NCBI GenBank assembly: GCA_002633005.1
Contig: NMRA01000162.1
Span: forward strand, 340,049-364,439
DNA length: 24,391 bases
From: Phoronis australis
Taxonomy: Eukaryota; Phoronida; Phoronidae
Reading direction: 5' to 3'
Of the stretch, positions 1 through 10,940 are shown piece after piece (position 1 is the stretch's first letter; each line of letters opens with the position of its first letter). Below the pieces are notes generated by a model. That model had not been told where the DNA came from and did no database searches. It worked only from the letters and a program-made list of their open reading frames with translations. Made by a program: the position numbers and the translations under genes.

Positions 1-129
1 GTACTCGGGCTCAAACATGTACCCACCCACTGAATGTCCGTGAAAAAATTCCTCGTCACCACTGCTGTGAACAAGGTCTCCGTCACTCACACTACTGTCA
101 CTGTGATACGGGTCACCGACTCCAGCCAT
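1..129 (-). pseudogene. P2X7-type cysteine-domain ORF of copy 1, N-terminal part only
   Basis: The same start and N-terminal reading as the complete minus-strand ORF at 15983-16342: it begins MAGVGDPYHSDSSVSDGD, is rich in Ser, Asp, Glu and Gly, and reaches FEPEY where the window ends. The cysteine motif lies beyond the window edge. No stop or frameshift is seen in the visible 43 codons; one residue differs from copy 2 (GGYMFEPEY here, SGYMFEPEY there). Whether the full ORF is intact in this copy cannot be judged, so 'pseudogene' is provisional. Confidence 0.55.
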
Positions 130-463
130 TTTCAGCTTACAACACACTAAACAATCCCTAAATCCAACGCAGTTGAGTTCTCTACTAACCTATCTTGCCG
201 CAGAATACTCGCCGATGGAAAGTGGTGGCGACAATTGGTGAAAAATAGCACAAAACAAAAGTAGAATAGAACAGATTCGCACAGTAATCTCAATGCAAAA
301 CCAAGTGGCGGGAAGCGCTTGCCTCCTAAAACGTCACTTCCGGAAAAGCGGACGAGTAATTAATAAAATTACGAAAAGCTGTAATTAAGTGAAAAATATG
401 TCTACGATAACCAACCAACCTTATTTTAGCTCAAAATGACATGGAAAAAGGTTGCCTTCGCCT
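1..463 (+). mobile_element. Kolobok-type DNA transposon, right part of copy 1 (cut by window edge)
   Basis: This stretch aligns without gaps to 16214-16676, the right end of the complete element further along. I counted roughly two dozen mismatches by eye, so about 95% identity. It contains the start of the minus-strand P2X7-type ORF (ATG complement at 127-129), the spacer, and the right terminal inverted repeat. The repeat ends ...GGTTGCCTTCGCCT and is followed at once by TTAA (464-467), the same four bases that flank both ends of the other copy. A TTAA target together with a THAP-encoding relative is the signature of the Kolobok superfamily. The left end lies outside the window, so its own target duplication cannot be checked. 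Confidence 0.8.
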
Positions 464-467
464 TTAA
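464..467. other. TTAA target site at the right end of copy 1
   Basis: TTAA directly follows the last base of the terminal inverted repeat. The same tetranucleotide lies outside both ends of the complete copy at 14982-14985 and 16677-16680. Its partner on the left is outside the window. Confidence 0.7.
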
Positions 468-1004
468 CGAAATTTCAGGGTGGGTCAAAAGAAAGCGAGT
501 TTGATTTGGAGCGCATCGATACTTCACTAACGGTAAGTACTTGTAAAAATCTGTAACAAATTTCGTTATTGCATAAAATCGGTCATTTGTTTTATGTTTC
601 AATGTTATGAAGAATAATATAATGCACAACTCATGCATTTCACAATGAACGCTGACACATGGATAATTTAAATCGGCGGGTTTCATTATTTTCTATATGT
701 AGTGTGCCATGCTTCTTTTTTTATACCTTTGTTCTACTGTCATCTGCATAGAAATTCATTTTGTAAACTTTTATAATCAAATCAGAATGACTTATTTGTG
801 ATGCCTTCATTTTAGCTTGGTGTTCATATTTTCTGAGCCAAAATGGCCACATGATATTTAATATGTTTAATTTTTTCATTAATACAATTTTAGGAATCAG
901 GAAAGGCTTATGTTGACGTGGCTTCTGTTGAAGTTGAAGACCTGCTGATTATTAGTAAAGGCTGGGTATGGAAAAGTTCAAAACCAGCAAGAATTTACCC
1001 TTAA
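468..1004 (+). CDS. Possible two-exon coding fragment next to transposon copy 1
   Basis: An open frame runs into a strong donor (ACG|GTAAGT, donor at 533-534). A good acceptor follows at 892-893 after a T-rich tract. Joining 532 to 894 keeps phase 0 and the frame stays open to a TAA at 1002-1004. The first block is charged (KESEFDLERIDTSLT); the second begins ESGKAYVDVASVEVEDLL. The upstream side has no ATG and is open only back to about 440, inside the transposon terminal repeat. If this was a host exon, copy 1 may have landed in it at the TTAA. I do not recognise the product. It could be chance, since the coding lengths are short (65 and 111 nt). Confidence 0.28.
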
Positions 1005-1187
1005 CCGTTGAAACATTCCTTCTGGACAACTAAGTGAGGGGGCTAGAGAGACAAGCCGAAAAGTCTACTCCCAGAAGATGTGTCAAAGAAAATTTATAAC
1101 TTGAGGAATGAGTCGGGGAAAGCTAGATTACTGGCTTATACCACAACAGGTCCAAAGTAATTTGTTGAGATAGGCCACTCTCAGAAA

Positions 1188-1298
1188 ATGTGGGGAACTG
1201 GATTATTGTTGGATGTAGGAGATATGACAGAGGAAGTGAAGTATGTACTGGAAAGAGACAATCTACTCTTTAAGATCGTCAAGGATGTAGCATTGTAA
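1188..1298 (+). CDS. Tiny unassigned ORF (36 aa)
   Basis: ATG at 1188 to TAA at 1296-1298. The peptide is acidic and helix-like (contains DMTEEVKYVLERDN). It lies downstream of the possible spliced fragment and could be a fragment of the same old gene or a chance ORF. No family recognised and no splice evidence links it to its neighbours. Confidence 0.15.
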   Translation: MWGTGLLLDVGDMTEEVKYVLERDNLLFKIVKDVAL

Positions 1299-4260
1299 AA
1301 ATTCAAAAAGAGGAAACAGTACTGTGGCTGGACCTGTAAATACTCTGGCTGATCTGCTAAATCCAGCGGTGGCATTATTATAACAGCATAGCTTTGTAGG
1401 GAAGTTGGCTTGTGTGTTGCAAGCTTTGTTCGCGTCACAACTGCTGTACAAACAGCACAATTCTAAATTTACCTGGATTGAATTTTTTCCAGACACCGAT
1501 CATGCTCCTGGGCCTGTGGATTAAGTTGGTACAGCCACACAGTAATGGTACATTGTTCTTTTTGTTTAGCTACTGGATTTGTGTTCTGACAGGGTTTCTC
1601 AGTGTGACCATTACATTTAGACTTTTGTTTCTGGATTTCTGACCACTGTGCTGTTTCTTTTCCTTGAAATTGTGTAATTGATCTGAATTTATGTCTCCGC
1701 ATTTTATTTACCATTATGTATTTTTGTTTGTAAATTAGCATTTATTACTGACATTTGAGCCCCTGTTGCAGTTACGCTGGTTTTGTTCACTTATCTTTCT
1801 GCCTGGGTTGAAACTCACATTCCGTCCAGGAGGTAGTTTTGATTTAGACCATTTACCTCTATAAACTTTTCTCAATTTTTTTCCTAATCCAGATGGGAAG
1901 TGATTTTTGGAATTGCAGCAAATTGACAGTTTGCTATTCCTTGAGACCATGCTGTGTGCATAAAATCACACACTATTAGACAAGTCATCTTATTGAGAAG
2001 TCCATTTCAAATGATTTTTTGTTGCAGTACTGAAAAGTGTTGGCACATTAGCTCGGGTGACTCCTTGGTGTTTGGTGAATTGACCATTTTATGGTTCCCT
2101 TGAGTAATTTCGTAACTGGTCTAACATGTATGTACATGTACAACTGTAATCGCCCGGTAATTGTTATGCAAACCATTTTGCAAAAGTATTTCTTCCATGA
2201 CAATTTCATTGCAAAAAGGCTGTCTAATTGGAACCGGCAAGCCAATTTTTCATTTTGTGATGGTTATATGTTGATAAGAACATTGATGCTGTACATAATT
2301 CCCCGTACAAACAGCCAACTCAAGTTTGTGAAGAAAAAGAAATTTACTGTGTTGCCAACTACATTGCGGAATCCCTTTTTCACAGTGAGACTACATCACC
2401 TTAAGTGTAATTCCCTGACTTTATGGGTTTTGCGTGGTTAACTCTGTCCTGTATCAATTGGAGTGTTGAAAAGGTCTAGAAGGCATTTGTTTTGAGACAT
2501 AACATTTGCACTCTTGCCTGTACAGTTATCTTTGTATCGTATTATGAAAACATATTTTGAAGTATACTAGTCTCTAGTTGGTGTTTTTAAATTTTTTTGA
2601 CAAGGAATATTTTCAACTTAGTTGTGTTGTCTGCGAGATAGATAACTTTCAAATGAGATAAGGAATAAAATTGTCAAACATTGTATTGTTTTTAGGAGTG
2701 TGATTTTCCAGTACGTGATTGCTTTTGAAAAACCGGTGCAGAATTTGATCTTTACTCTTCATTTAAAGGAGAATAAATCCATAAACATTGTCTAGAACTT
2801 TTACTCAAACTGCATATTTATGGTTGGGGATTGGAATCTTAATACGACGGAATCTGAACCCATACCATGAGCAATACAACACAATACATGGATATAAAAA
2901 TTTGTTGTTGAGGTTCCACGGGAAGGATTCGTGTGCACGGTAAGAGCTACTGAGGTGCGTGATAAGTGTTTGTGGATACTTTGGGATTCCTCTTCTGTGG
3001 TCATCCACCGGAAACCTGGTCACATAAAGAACAATAGATTAGCATCTTCATTGTTCGCGTTGTTATAATAAAGATACTGACAATCATTTATTGGCAAAGG
3101 TCTGATGTACACCCAGTGTTCTATATCCATGTGACCTGTGTTGTTATATCCAACAATTACATAACAACGGAAATCAATGATACGATCGATGGGCGACATA
3201 CATGCAACGAGTTGCCATGGACAGTGGTGGAGTTTGTCTTGTCGTTCGAGTTTTCAGAAAACTGCAAACACGGTATTTCGTGAGGAAAACAAAAGACTTC
3301 TGCGGCCTTTTGTTTTAAGTGGTACAAAAAATTGTGGTCATGCCACTAAACTTATCAGTCATTTGATATTACAATGCATTGCATATACATTTAATCAACA
3401 GAAAATCTGATTTGAATATGTGTGAAGAAATGCCCATATGGAAATTACAAGGCATAACAACTAATATCAAAATAACCTGCATTTGTGGAGTTCATGTCTA
3501 ACCCTGTTCACTTAATGGGAGGACATAATCGATCTTTATAAAATGGAGTTATGTATTGTATCTGAGTGTACTATACATGTAGTCCTATGTGGTAAGTAAT
3601 AAAACATTCAAAACATTCAGGAGAAAACTCATTGCAAAATATCACAAAACATTAAAGACAATGTGATTCTACGTGCTGACGCAACCATCTCAGATATTTG
3701 AAAAGTTCTCATTTTAGTGCATTTGAGATGCTAAAATGTACAGCTGGCTGACCACGTTTTTATTTACAATGAAAGTAACATGTTTTGTCAACACTTTGGC
3801 CAAGTTTCATTCTGATAGCAGTGGGGGCAGATTTGGTATAGCAGCTGTATTAAACACAACCTCAAAATGGCATAACGGGGGTATTGTAGTAAAAGTACAA
3901 AATGAGGGTGGTAAATATGTATCTTCTTTCAAAACATCAATGTAACAAGCTACTGGCATCACTAAACACTGCTATGTGAATAATAGTTCAATAGCTTTCA
4001 TTCAACGAAAAATATAAACAGTTAAATTTGGACAGTTTTTACAGAAAACATGGCTGAGAAGCCGTAAAATGTGTGAGCCTATAACGTTGGTAGAACGTAA
4101 TAGTTTGGGGGAATATTTTACCACTGTTTATAGATCTCATAGGAATACCTATGTATCAAATTTGGTGAAAATCGGCTGACCCCCATCTTGCCGCTGTATG
4201 GCTGGTGCTCTCGTGGTCTAGTACTTAAAATCCAAGAATCTATACCAAAGGGTTAGGATT
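1299..4260. other. No gene seen
   Basis: About 3 kb of AT-leaning sequence with only short, stop-rich frames on both strands. No transposon ends, tandem array or RNA gene was recognised. The open frame at 2091-2441 has no recognisable motif and is probably chance. Confidence 0.5.
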
Positions 4261-4626
4261 ATGGAATTAAACATGCGTGGAAGAAATCAGGAAACGCATC
4301 ATCCATTGCCATTGGGAAACAATGGCATGTGCGCAGCAGGTTCAAGAGTGAGCGAAACGTATAGGGGAGACGAGCTAAAGCCTAAGACAACAATGGCCGT
4401 GGCAAAGCAAACTGAATTCGGTTATGGTCCAATAAAATTGCAAAACCCTTTTTTCAAGGGGCGTCAGCATCAAAACATGATGCAGCGCTCTGACAACCGA
4501 GAACGTAACAGCAGACGAGTAGATTCAGAACTTGAAAATCACGCATGCGCAGTGTACACAATAGTGCCCTGGCAAATTCATAAAGATTCAAGTTCACCCA
4601 AAAACAATGAAGAGCATTTTTTTTAA
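4261..4626 (+). CDS. Unassigned 121-aa ORF
   Basis: A real ATG starts an uninterrupted 121-codon frame ending in TAA at 4624-4626. The predicted protein is very hydrophilic, rich in Arg, Asn, Gln and Lys, with no membrane segment, no cysteine pattern and no familiar motif. There are no convincing splice sites at its ends and no neighbouring gene. In AT-leaning non-coding DNA a frame of this size can arise by chance. I keep it only because it is the longest ATG-led plus-strand frame outside the transposons and transporter gene. Confidence 0.15.
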   Translation: MELNMRGRNQETHHPLPLGNNGMCAAGSRVSETYRGDELKPKTTMAVAKQTEFGYGPIKLQNPFFKGRQHQNMMQRSDNRERNSRRVDSELENHACAVYTIVPWQIHKDSSSPKNNEEHFF

Positions 4627-6759
4627 AAACAGTAATCAAGGAGGCAATTATGAGACGTGAAGTTTTCGGGCGACACTCGTCAAAAGTTTTACGGTTCCAT
4701 TTTAAAGTCCTCAAAGTATTGACAGTGATAAGCAAGATTAAGATTTTTTTAATTTAAAACACAATGTTTAAAAACGATAAGGTACCACTTGAATGCACCA
4801 GAAATTACGTCCACACGCCTAATCAGTTTGCAGGTTGCTGGATAATAAAGTTGCGTAATTTATGCAATTAATGACCACCATCATTGGAAATTTGCATGAT
4901 TCATGTTTTTGGTTACGTGAGTCTATAGTTTATTACACAAATTAAAATACAGGTAATCTTACGGCATACATCTGTAAAGGAAACGAAAACACAAGAAAGT
5001 TTAAAGAACTATAAAACCAATAAATATTGGTAAAAATTCACTGTACATGGAAAATCGCACTATTGAATCGAAGCTTATTTCATTTATATTACATTGTGGT
5101 CATGCCATTCGAATGAAAAAATCCAGAGCAAAGACACCGAATTATTGTGTAGAAAGTAATATTAGATACTTTATATGAAGTTACATTGTGTTGCATTGTA
5201 AATTGTTATGGCATCGATATCAGAAAGTGAGACTTCTTGAAATTTAGTGTCGCAGCTACCGCTTTCACGGAAAAAAACAGATAGAATAAACGGAATTTGC
5301 TGAAATGACCACTGGAAAATGCGGAATCCACCACAATCCACGAAAATTGCCTTTCTTGGAAATAGTAATCTCCGGTGCCTGGAAAAGGGGCTCGGACATC
5401 GTCTAGGGAGCATTTTTGGTGGACGTGTGGATTTTAGGGTGCAAATCAAGAGACTTGTTACACGCCGAGTTTGGTGTCTGTTGAACCACGACTAGAGTTT
5501 TGGGGGTTGTGTATTGTAACTGGAATACGGGGTGCGATCATGGAATTATTTCTACCATTTGACATCATGCTATTAAAAAGATACCGAACCGGTTTTAGCC
5601 TATTACTAGTAACATAAACCTGTAGTAAAGAGGACTTTTCCATCCAATTCTGTGAAACAAATTAAGAGGCAGGCCATATAAAAATCCGTCTTTACTTCAA
5701 AATTCAAAGCAACTTCAATTTTTGTACATGTATAGGTATCCTAATAAAAATCTAAATGCCACATTTTGTGCACTCAGTAAACCTTAATTTCGCGGCTGGA
5801 GCATTAGACCGCAATTGGTCATATTAGCCGTCTCGAGAATTGTATGATTTCAGCAACGAAAATAAGTAACTTATGAACTAGACCAAAAGGTATACTTTGG
5901 TGGCTAGAATAACCAATGTATACTGTTAATATTATTTGGCATCAATTGAAATTTGACAGATTTGTGCTAGACAGGAGAGATAATTCACAGTGAGACTACT
6001 TTTCCTACCTAATTTTAATGGCTGTTTTTGTGACGCTCTCAATTGCCACCATATTGCACCTTGAAGCTTTATGTAACATTTTGACCATACAGATACAGAG
6101 TTAATCTTGCTGACTGAGCAAAAATTATCTTGCTTCAACTTTACGTTTTTAGTGAAAACTGTCTTGCAAAAATGATGAGCAGAGTTTACAGACGATTTGA
6201 AGGAAAATTTGAACAAGAATTCTGCATTGAATTGTTAAAGTCTGAGCTCTTTCAAATGAAAACAAGTAGTTTTCTGGTTGTATCGCGGTCAGTATCAAAA
6301 GTGAACCCGATGACCTCTGCTCAGTGAGTTAGTTGACATTAGGCTTGAATATATAAAAAAATTGTATACGTACATGTAACTCTTCTTCTCTCCCATTAAC
6401 AGGTTAATTTAAGCACTCTTTAGAGTTTTTAAATGGAAATAGATCAGAATGGTGAACGAAAGTCCTTCCTGTTCGTTTAGAGAGTTTTCTACAAAAAGTA
6501 CAACCACGCAGAAGCTTTGTGGCTTTAGTCAGTTATGTTACAGACACTTCAGAACATCTGAGATGCTGTAATGTACCTCATAAATCAAGGTCACTGCCAG
6601 AGGATGAGCTCCTACTAACCAGAGTAAGTAAATTTGTGACTGAGCAGGACCAGTCATGGAGTCAAATCACATGAGATGTTCACCGAAGGCAATTTAGTGC
6701 CGGTTTTCACCCCACCCCGGTCGGTAGCTGTGTAACCCCCAGTTCAGTAACAGATGCCT
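4627..6759. other. No gene seen
   Basis: Both strands carry only short overlapping frames with no recognisable protein motif. The partly overlapping frames at 5932-6216 (-) and 6130-6327 (+) look like mutual shadows. No repeat with clear boundaries was found. Confidence 0.5.
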
Positions 6760-6818
6760 GGTGCCCCTCTTGGACAACACCTGTTTGGCGTCTTCTTTAG
6801 GAGACGCTCGGGGGCACC
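6760..6818. repeat. Nested inverted repeat
   Basis: GGTGCCCC (6760-6767) pairs with GGGGCACC (6811-6818). Inside it GCGTCT (6788-6793) pairs with AGACGC (6802-6807) around an 8-nt loop. The block is more GC-rich than its surroundings. It may be a remnant of a foldback element or part of a decayed coding sequence; no function is implied. Confidence 0.4.
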
Positions 6819-7858
6819 TGACCCTCTTTGCTACCTCACAGAGGCAGTCACCATGTTTGAAATCCATACCGTTTCTTGTGTTGAAGTTTGTTGAACTAAT
6901 GTCTGTCTTCCATGAATTGTTTTCTATTGACCTTGAATTGTCGCACTGTCAGAAATATTCGATGTTGGTGTGATCGGCAGAGACTAAAATTTGTAACAAC
7001 CTTCGGGCACATTACAATATGAACACGATGAATGCAAAACTACAACGAGTTTTGACCAAGTTGACGATTTTTTTGCACTGAATTAAGGGCCATAGCCAGA
7101 CATTTTTTGTAAAAAGCAATAATCATCAATGTGGTTGTCAGGGAATGGTAATTAGTAATGATGTCAGCCTTTTCTCTAAGATAAAAGCTGTTTACGTCTC
7201 GTATTTGCAAGCTAATTACATGTTCCAAGAGTCTCCTATTGGTGGTTGAAACAACTGAGAACAGCAAAAACTGCGGGAGAGGCAATGCTTTTTATTTTAG
7301 ATTATGATCAGGTTAGGGATGACTGAACAGTTAATTATGAAGTCAGTTCTTGGAAAAGTGCAATATGGCTGCTACAGAGTGCCAAAGCTGGCCGAAAATG
7401 ACTTCAGTGACAACCTTCAAAATAGCCGTTTTTGCCACACAAAATCAAAGCATACAGATTTGGACCTTTCAAACGGTATCTCTCATTGTGTTATCAGCTT
7501 ACTATACATGCTAGTACAGTGCATTCAAATATGTCCACTTCGGCGCCCAATTTTGTTGCAAAAGGGAGGTACAGGTCATAAAAAGAGAAATGATGGGTGA
7601 AAAATCTTAAAAAGTGAGATTTTTTGTACATTCTCACCAAAACAAACTCATGTGCCTTGGGGTACAGACTCTACTTGCTGGTTTTTGGGAAGAGTCACTC
7701 GATGCTTTGTAACCCTCAACAACCCTCATGAATCCGGAACCAAATTTGAAAACGTCTCTCAAAGTCTGCTAAAAGGGCAAGCGTGGCGAGATACACGTCA
7801 TATGTAAAAGTAAAAGACCCCCACCATGGAACCATAATATTCAACCTGTGACTTGGGG
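6819..7858. other. No gene seen
   Basis: Only short frames without motifs. The last part could contain upstream, unrecognisably decayed sequence of the retroelement that becomes visible at about 7936. Confidence 0.45.
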
Positions 7859-7885
7859 AGCAGGATTGTTTAGTTCAATCCTGCT
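7859..7885. repeat. Perfect 10-bp hairpin
   Basis: AGCAGGATTG (7859-7868) and CAATCCTGCT (7876-7885) are exact reverse complements around the 7-nt loop TTTAGTT. It lies about 50 bp before the recognisable reverse-transcriptase remnant. Confidence 0.6.
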
Positions 7886-7935
7886 TTTGTCCGACTCACG
7901 TGGGACTTCAATGATGTATAAACAGATGTCAGAAC

Positions 7936-8745
7936 GAGGGCTGGGTGAATGACAAGTGGTACAAGAAGACTGTCTTCAGTGCGTGGAATGGACACCCCAG
8001 TGTGCCTATCTGCGAAGAGGACTGACATTATACCACTTTCATTACTCGGTCCTTCGGGTCGCTACAGATATTGCGCAACCCCACGAGGCGACATCGCCTC
8101 CGCCAACGATTCGATGAAACTGCAGCGGACATTCCAAACCACCCAAAACGTGACGTCTTATTTATGGGCAACTGACTTAGAAAGCAACTTTCATCAGACA
8201 TGCGCATGGTTGGACTTCTGAGGTCAAAACGGAATTGTCCTCAATCCTCAGAATTTCACATTCGGTCAAGACATTGCCTTCCAGTCGAGTTTGCCCGGCT
8301 CGAAATCACCAGTGACAGTGTTCGTCCATCAAGACAGTACTTGAACAGCATAGAAACATACTTGAGTTACCCACATCTGAAAACATCACCGACATGCGCT
8401 CCTCAACCTCCTGAACCAAGTAGGCTAACATATGCGTTCAGCATGGCCGACGAGACATTGGCGTTTCGACAGCTTTTGAAGAAACGGGTCCGGCGTATTA
8501 TTCTGGAGCAAACAGTTAGAGCAACTCTTTGTTAAATCCAAGCGAGTCACTTTGTCAGATAAAGGAAGGTGTACGTCTGTTTGATAAGATTAGGCCAACT
8601 TGCCTGGCAACCGATTGGTCCATTAAGACAGGCCGGGAATAGGCAGACAACGCCATCTTGTTGTTCATCCAGTTGGAAGGTGATCCTCGTCGGCAGTAGG
8701 TTCACTCATTCTGCCGAAACCTGACATACTGAGTCGAGATTGGTG
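7936..8745 (+). pseudogene. Ty3/gypsy-type reverse transcriptase/RNase H remnant
   Basis: Several short blocks across three frames match the conserved order of a Ty3/gypsy-type pol protein. First comes a palm block with an AWNGH..VPI-like stretch followed by TTFIT (about 7960-8045). Next are an RYRYCATP block, then HQTCAWLD, then EITSDSVRP. AFSMAD follows at about 8440, then DKIRPTCLATDWS at about 8580-8615 and VGSRFTHSAE at about 8690-8720, where RNase H begins. In-frame stops and several frameshifts separate the blocks, and the YxDD active-site region is not intact, so it cannot encode a working enzyme. Gag, protease, integrase and paired LTRs were not found nearby. It is an old 5'- and 3'-incomplete copy. 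Confidence 0.8.
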
Positions 8746-8970
8746 TGAAAACAGTCGAGCAACTCGATCATTATGGACAACGCTGGACTCATGCAAAATC
8801 CACGATACCAGGACTTGCGACGGACGCCGACATATGAAGACTTCAGAGAAGCTTTATTTCAGAGAATCTTGATAGAAGTGAAGCAATTCGATCAGTACAG
8901 CGAGTTCATGGTTCTGGCCGTCGGCCGATCTCTGCAATCATCATGATCATTACGGCGTTGGCCCGTTGCT
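8746..8970 (+). other. Possible continuation of the retroelement
   Basis: A short open stretch (about 8757-8945) follows the RNase H block on the same strand, with many acidic and aromatic residues. It matches no motif I know. It could be decayed pol sequence or unrelated DNA. Confidence 0.2.
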
Positions 8971-9003
8971 CCCAACTTGTTCGATAGCCCACAACAAGTT
9001 GGG
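8971..9003. repeat. Perfect 11-bp hairpin
   Basis: CCCAACTTGTT (8971-8981) and AACAAGTTGGG (8993-9003) are exact reverse complements around an 11-nt loop. Confidence 0.6.
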
Positions 9004-10214
9004 AAGAAGACCCCTGCAGCTAATATCTTACACGACTGGTTAACCCCATTCTGACATTATGGTTGGAGTGCCTGTTCTACACTTTGTTCGATAATTACTC
9101 TAATATCCAGTATATGATCATGTCTAGCCTGACTGGGCTGTGCTGCTAAAACTAAAAGTTAAGTTATGATATATTTGAACATAAACCAATATCATTTCTG
9201 AAATCCTCGTCAAATGGTGACCATGTTAAGTTTTTGAACTGCCAAAATCGCCCAACTACAATCGAAGTTACGACAATCTATTCTTTCCGATTGTACCAAT
9301 TCTCTCTGGGATTGACTGTGTTCACACGTAGTCTGGTAGATAATAGTCCTTTTGCGAATTTATAACAATAACGCGAGATTATGTGGGACTTAACTGTGAC
9401 GTCACGGGAAGTGGGCAAAAGCTTGTTGTTTGACCATTTGCCCAATACAGTAGCAGAGTGTATTCTGTTGTTTACTTCGAGTTTTTGATCTTTTAGTGTG
9501 AAAAAAGCCAAGCAAGCATTGCTGTTGTGGCAAATGAAATTCAGATTCGCACTACAATTGCGTTCTGTACTAATTTCACCCTGGAAATTTTAAACGGGTG
9601 GTAGGCGAAATCCCCTCACTAGTAAGTTTTCACCTCGTCAAAAATACGTTCTACACCTAAAATTATCACCTAAAAGGGCGCTTACTTTCTTCAGTGACCC
9701 TTTCTGTTTCTAAACAAGTCTTCCATGAAGTATAGGTACGGGAATTCAGGTGGCTTTGGCGAAGAATTCCAATTCCACTTTTTGGTTACTGTTAACTTTG
9801 ACCGTGCACGCGATAATCAAAAAGTACTTTAACTGAGTCAGGTGAGTATGAGGCAAAGGCTAGCGCGAGACTGAGCGAAGCGCGTGACCTGCAGTGGCGC
9901 GCGACACTTGCATAATAGCATGGGAAAATATCAAGTGAAATTTTAAGATTTGTGTCCCTAGGACTTTTTGTTCGTTAACAGGTGTGATTTGACATAACTT
10001 ACTCAAAATGGCGTTTGGTGAGAGAAACTCGAGCGAACCGCGAGGTTTTCATGGATATGTTCAAGTTATTTGTAGACTAAATTGTATCCAGAGTCAGGTT
10101 GTGTGCTAATTATATCTCCATGAGCACATATGCATGATTCAATTGATATTATTTGCTGTTTTTTGAAATGAGTAACTTTTTATGGGGATAGGGCCTAGTA
10201 CTATCGCCCCTCAT
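9004..10214. other. No gene seen
   Basis: No convincing coding frame. The minus-strand frame 9278-9511 has no recognisable motif. A CG-containing patch (about 9860-9910, with GCGCGAG- and GCGCGCGAC-like words) stands out from the AT-leaning surroundings. Confidence 0.45.
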
Positions 10215-10345
10215 GCCTGCGGTATTCAGGCCCGTAGACCATAACGCTAAACCCTCGTGAGAGACCGCCCCGAGTTGGCTGCTGGGGCAACTCGGGGCGG
10301 TCTGGGATCAAGCGGAAAAACCACAGGGTAAATCTGTGGTCGACG
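10215..10345. repeat. GC-rich hairpin cluster
   Basis: Several inverted repeats lie in a row. GCCTG/CAGGC flanks a 7-nt loop (about 10215-10231). A 15-bp perfect stem follows: AGACCGCCCCGAGTT (10262-10276) with its exact complement at 10289-10303 and a 12-nt loop. Next is ACCACAG (10320-10326) with CTGTGGT (10334-10340). A weaker stem in the CGAATCTATTCG region comes last. The block is much more GC-rich than its flanks. On the minus strand part of it loosely resembles a tRNA D-arm and anticodon arm, but the T-arm consensus is absent. An ambiguous base (n) sits just downstream at 10420. Its nature is unresolved: a tRNA-derived SINE, a foldback element or a structured RNA remnant are all possible. 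Confidence 0.5.
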
Positions 10346-10940
10346 AATCTATTCGGTCGATTACATTTTATTGCCCGTGAAGCCGCTAAGGGCTGCCTGA
10401 AGAAATATGACTCGCGCGTNAGCCTTTTCAAATTAGCCGGTGGAGCGTGAGACCCCTGAGGTCCCAATCGAGTCCTCACGACAACTTCGCGTTATGGACC
10501 GGGTCAAATTCCAATTTCAGTCGGTTCACAGTGTCGCACAACATAACAAGTTCACATTGGGGTCCATTCACAGTTATTTCACGAGCTATCTACCATCCCT
10601 TAAATCGTGTTAAAGTTTTGTAAAATTCACCATAAGAACTCCAGTAGGCCTAAGATTTCGCGTGTGAAAAGCAAAGACTCGGGGCAAAACAAAAACATTA
10701 TGGCGGGGTTTTCCCCCCTTTCGGTGAGGTCACATTGACTAACTGGAAACTCGCAAGTGAGCTATTGGCCTGCCTGTTGTCATACCAGACAACAGACTGC
10801 TTGGCAGTTAACAAAGAAGCTACTGATGTTCATGCTCACAACCCTCTACGCGCGCCTGGTAGAAGTCGCTGAACGGAAAACGCCGTCATAGAGACGATTT
10901 TTCAGTTCCCAGAAGACCGGCCACAGGACGCTAGTAACCC
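10346..10940. other. No gene seen
   Basis: Contains the single ambiguous base at 10420. The minus-strand frame 10201-10479 spans that base and mostly reads antisense to the hairpin cluster. No known motif. Confidence 0.45.

Noticed and set aside
1412-1642. Hydrophobic plus-strand frame resembling membrane segments
   Set aside because: It is non-ATG-led, T-rich by composition, and without family motif or splice signals; hydrophobic runs are expected from T-rich DNA.
4200-4270. tRNA-like words (CTCGTGGTCTAGTAC) suggesting a tRNA or SINE head
   Set aside because: No matching acceptor stem, anticodon arm or T-arm consensus could be laid out, so a tRNA call is not supported.
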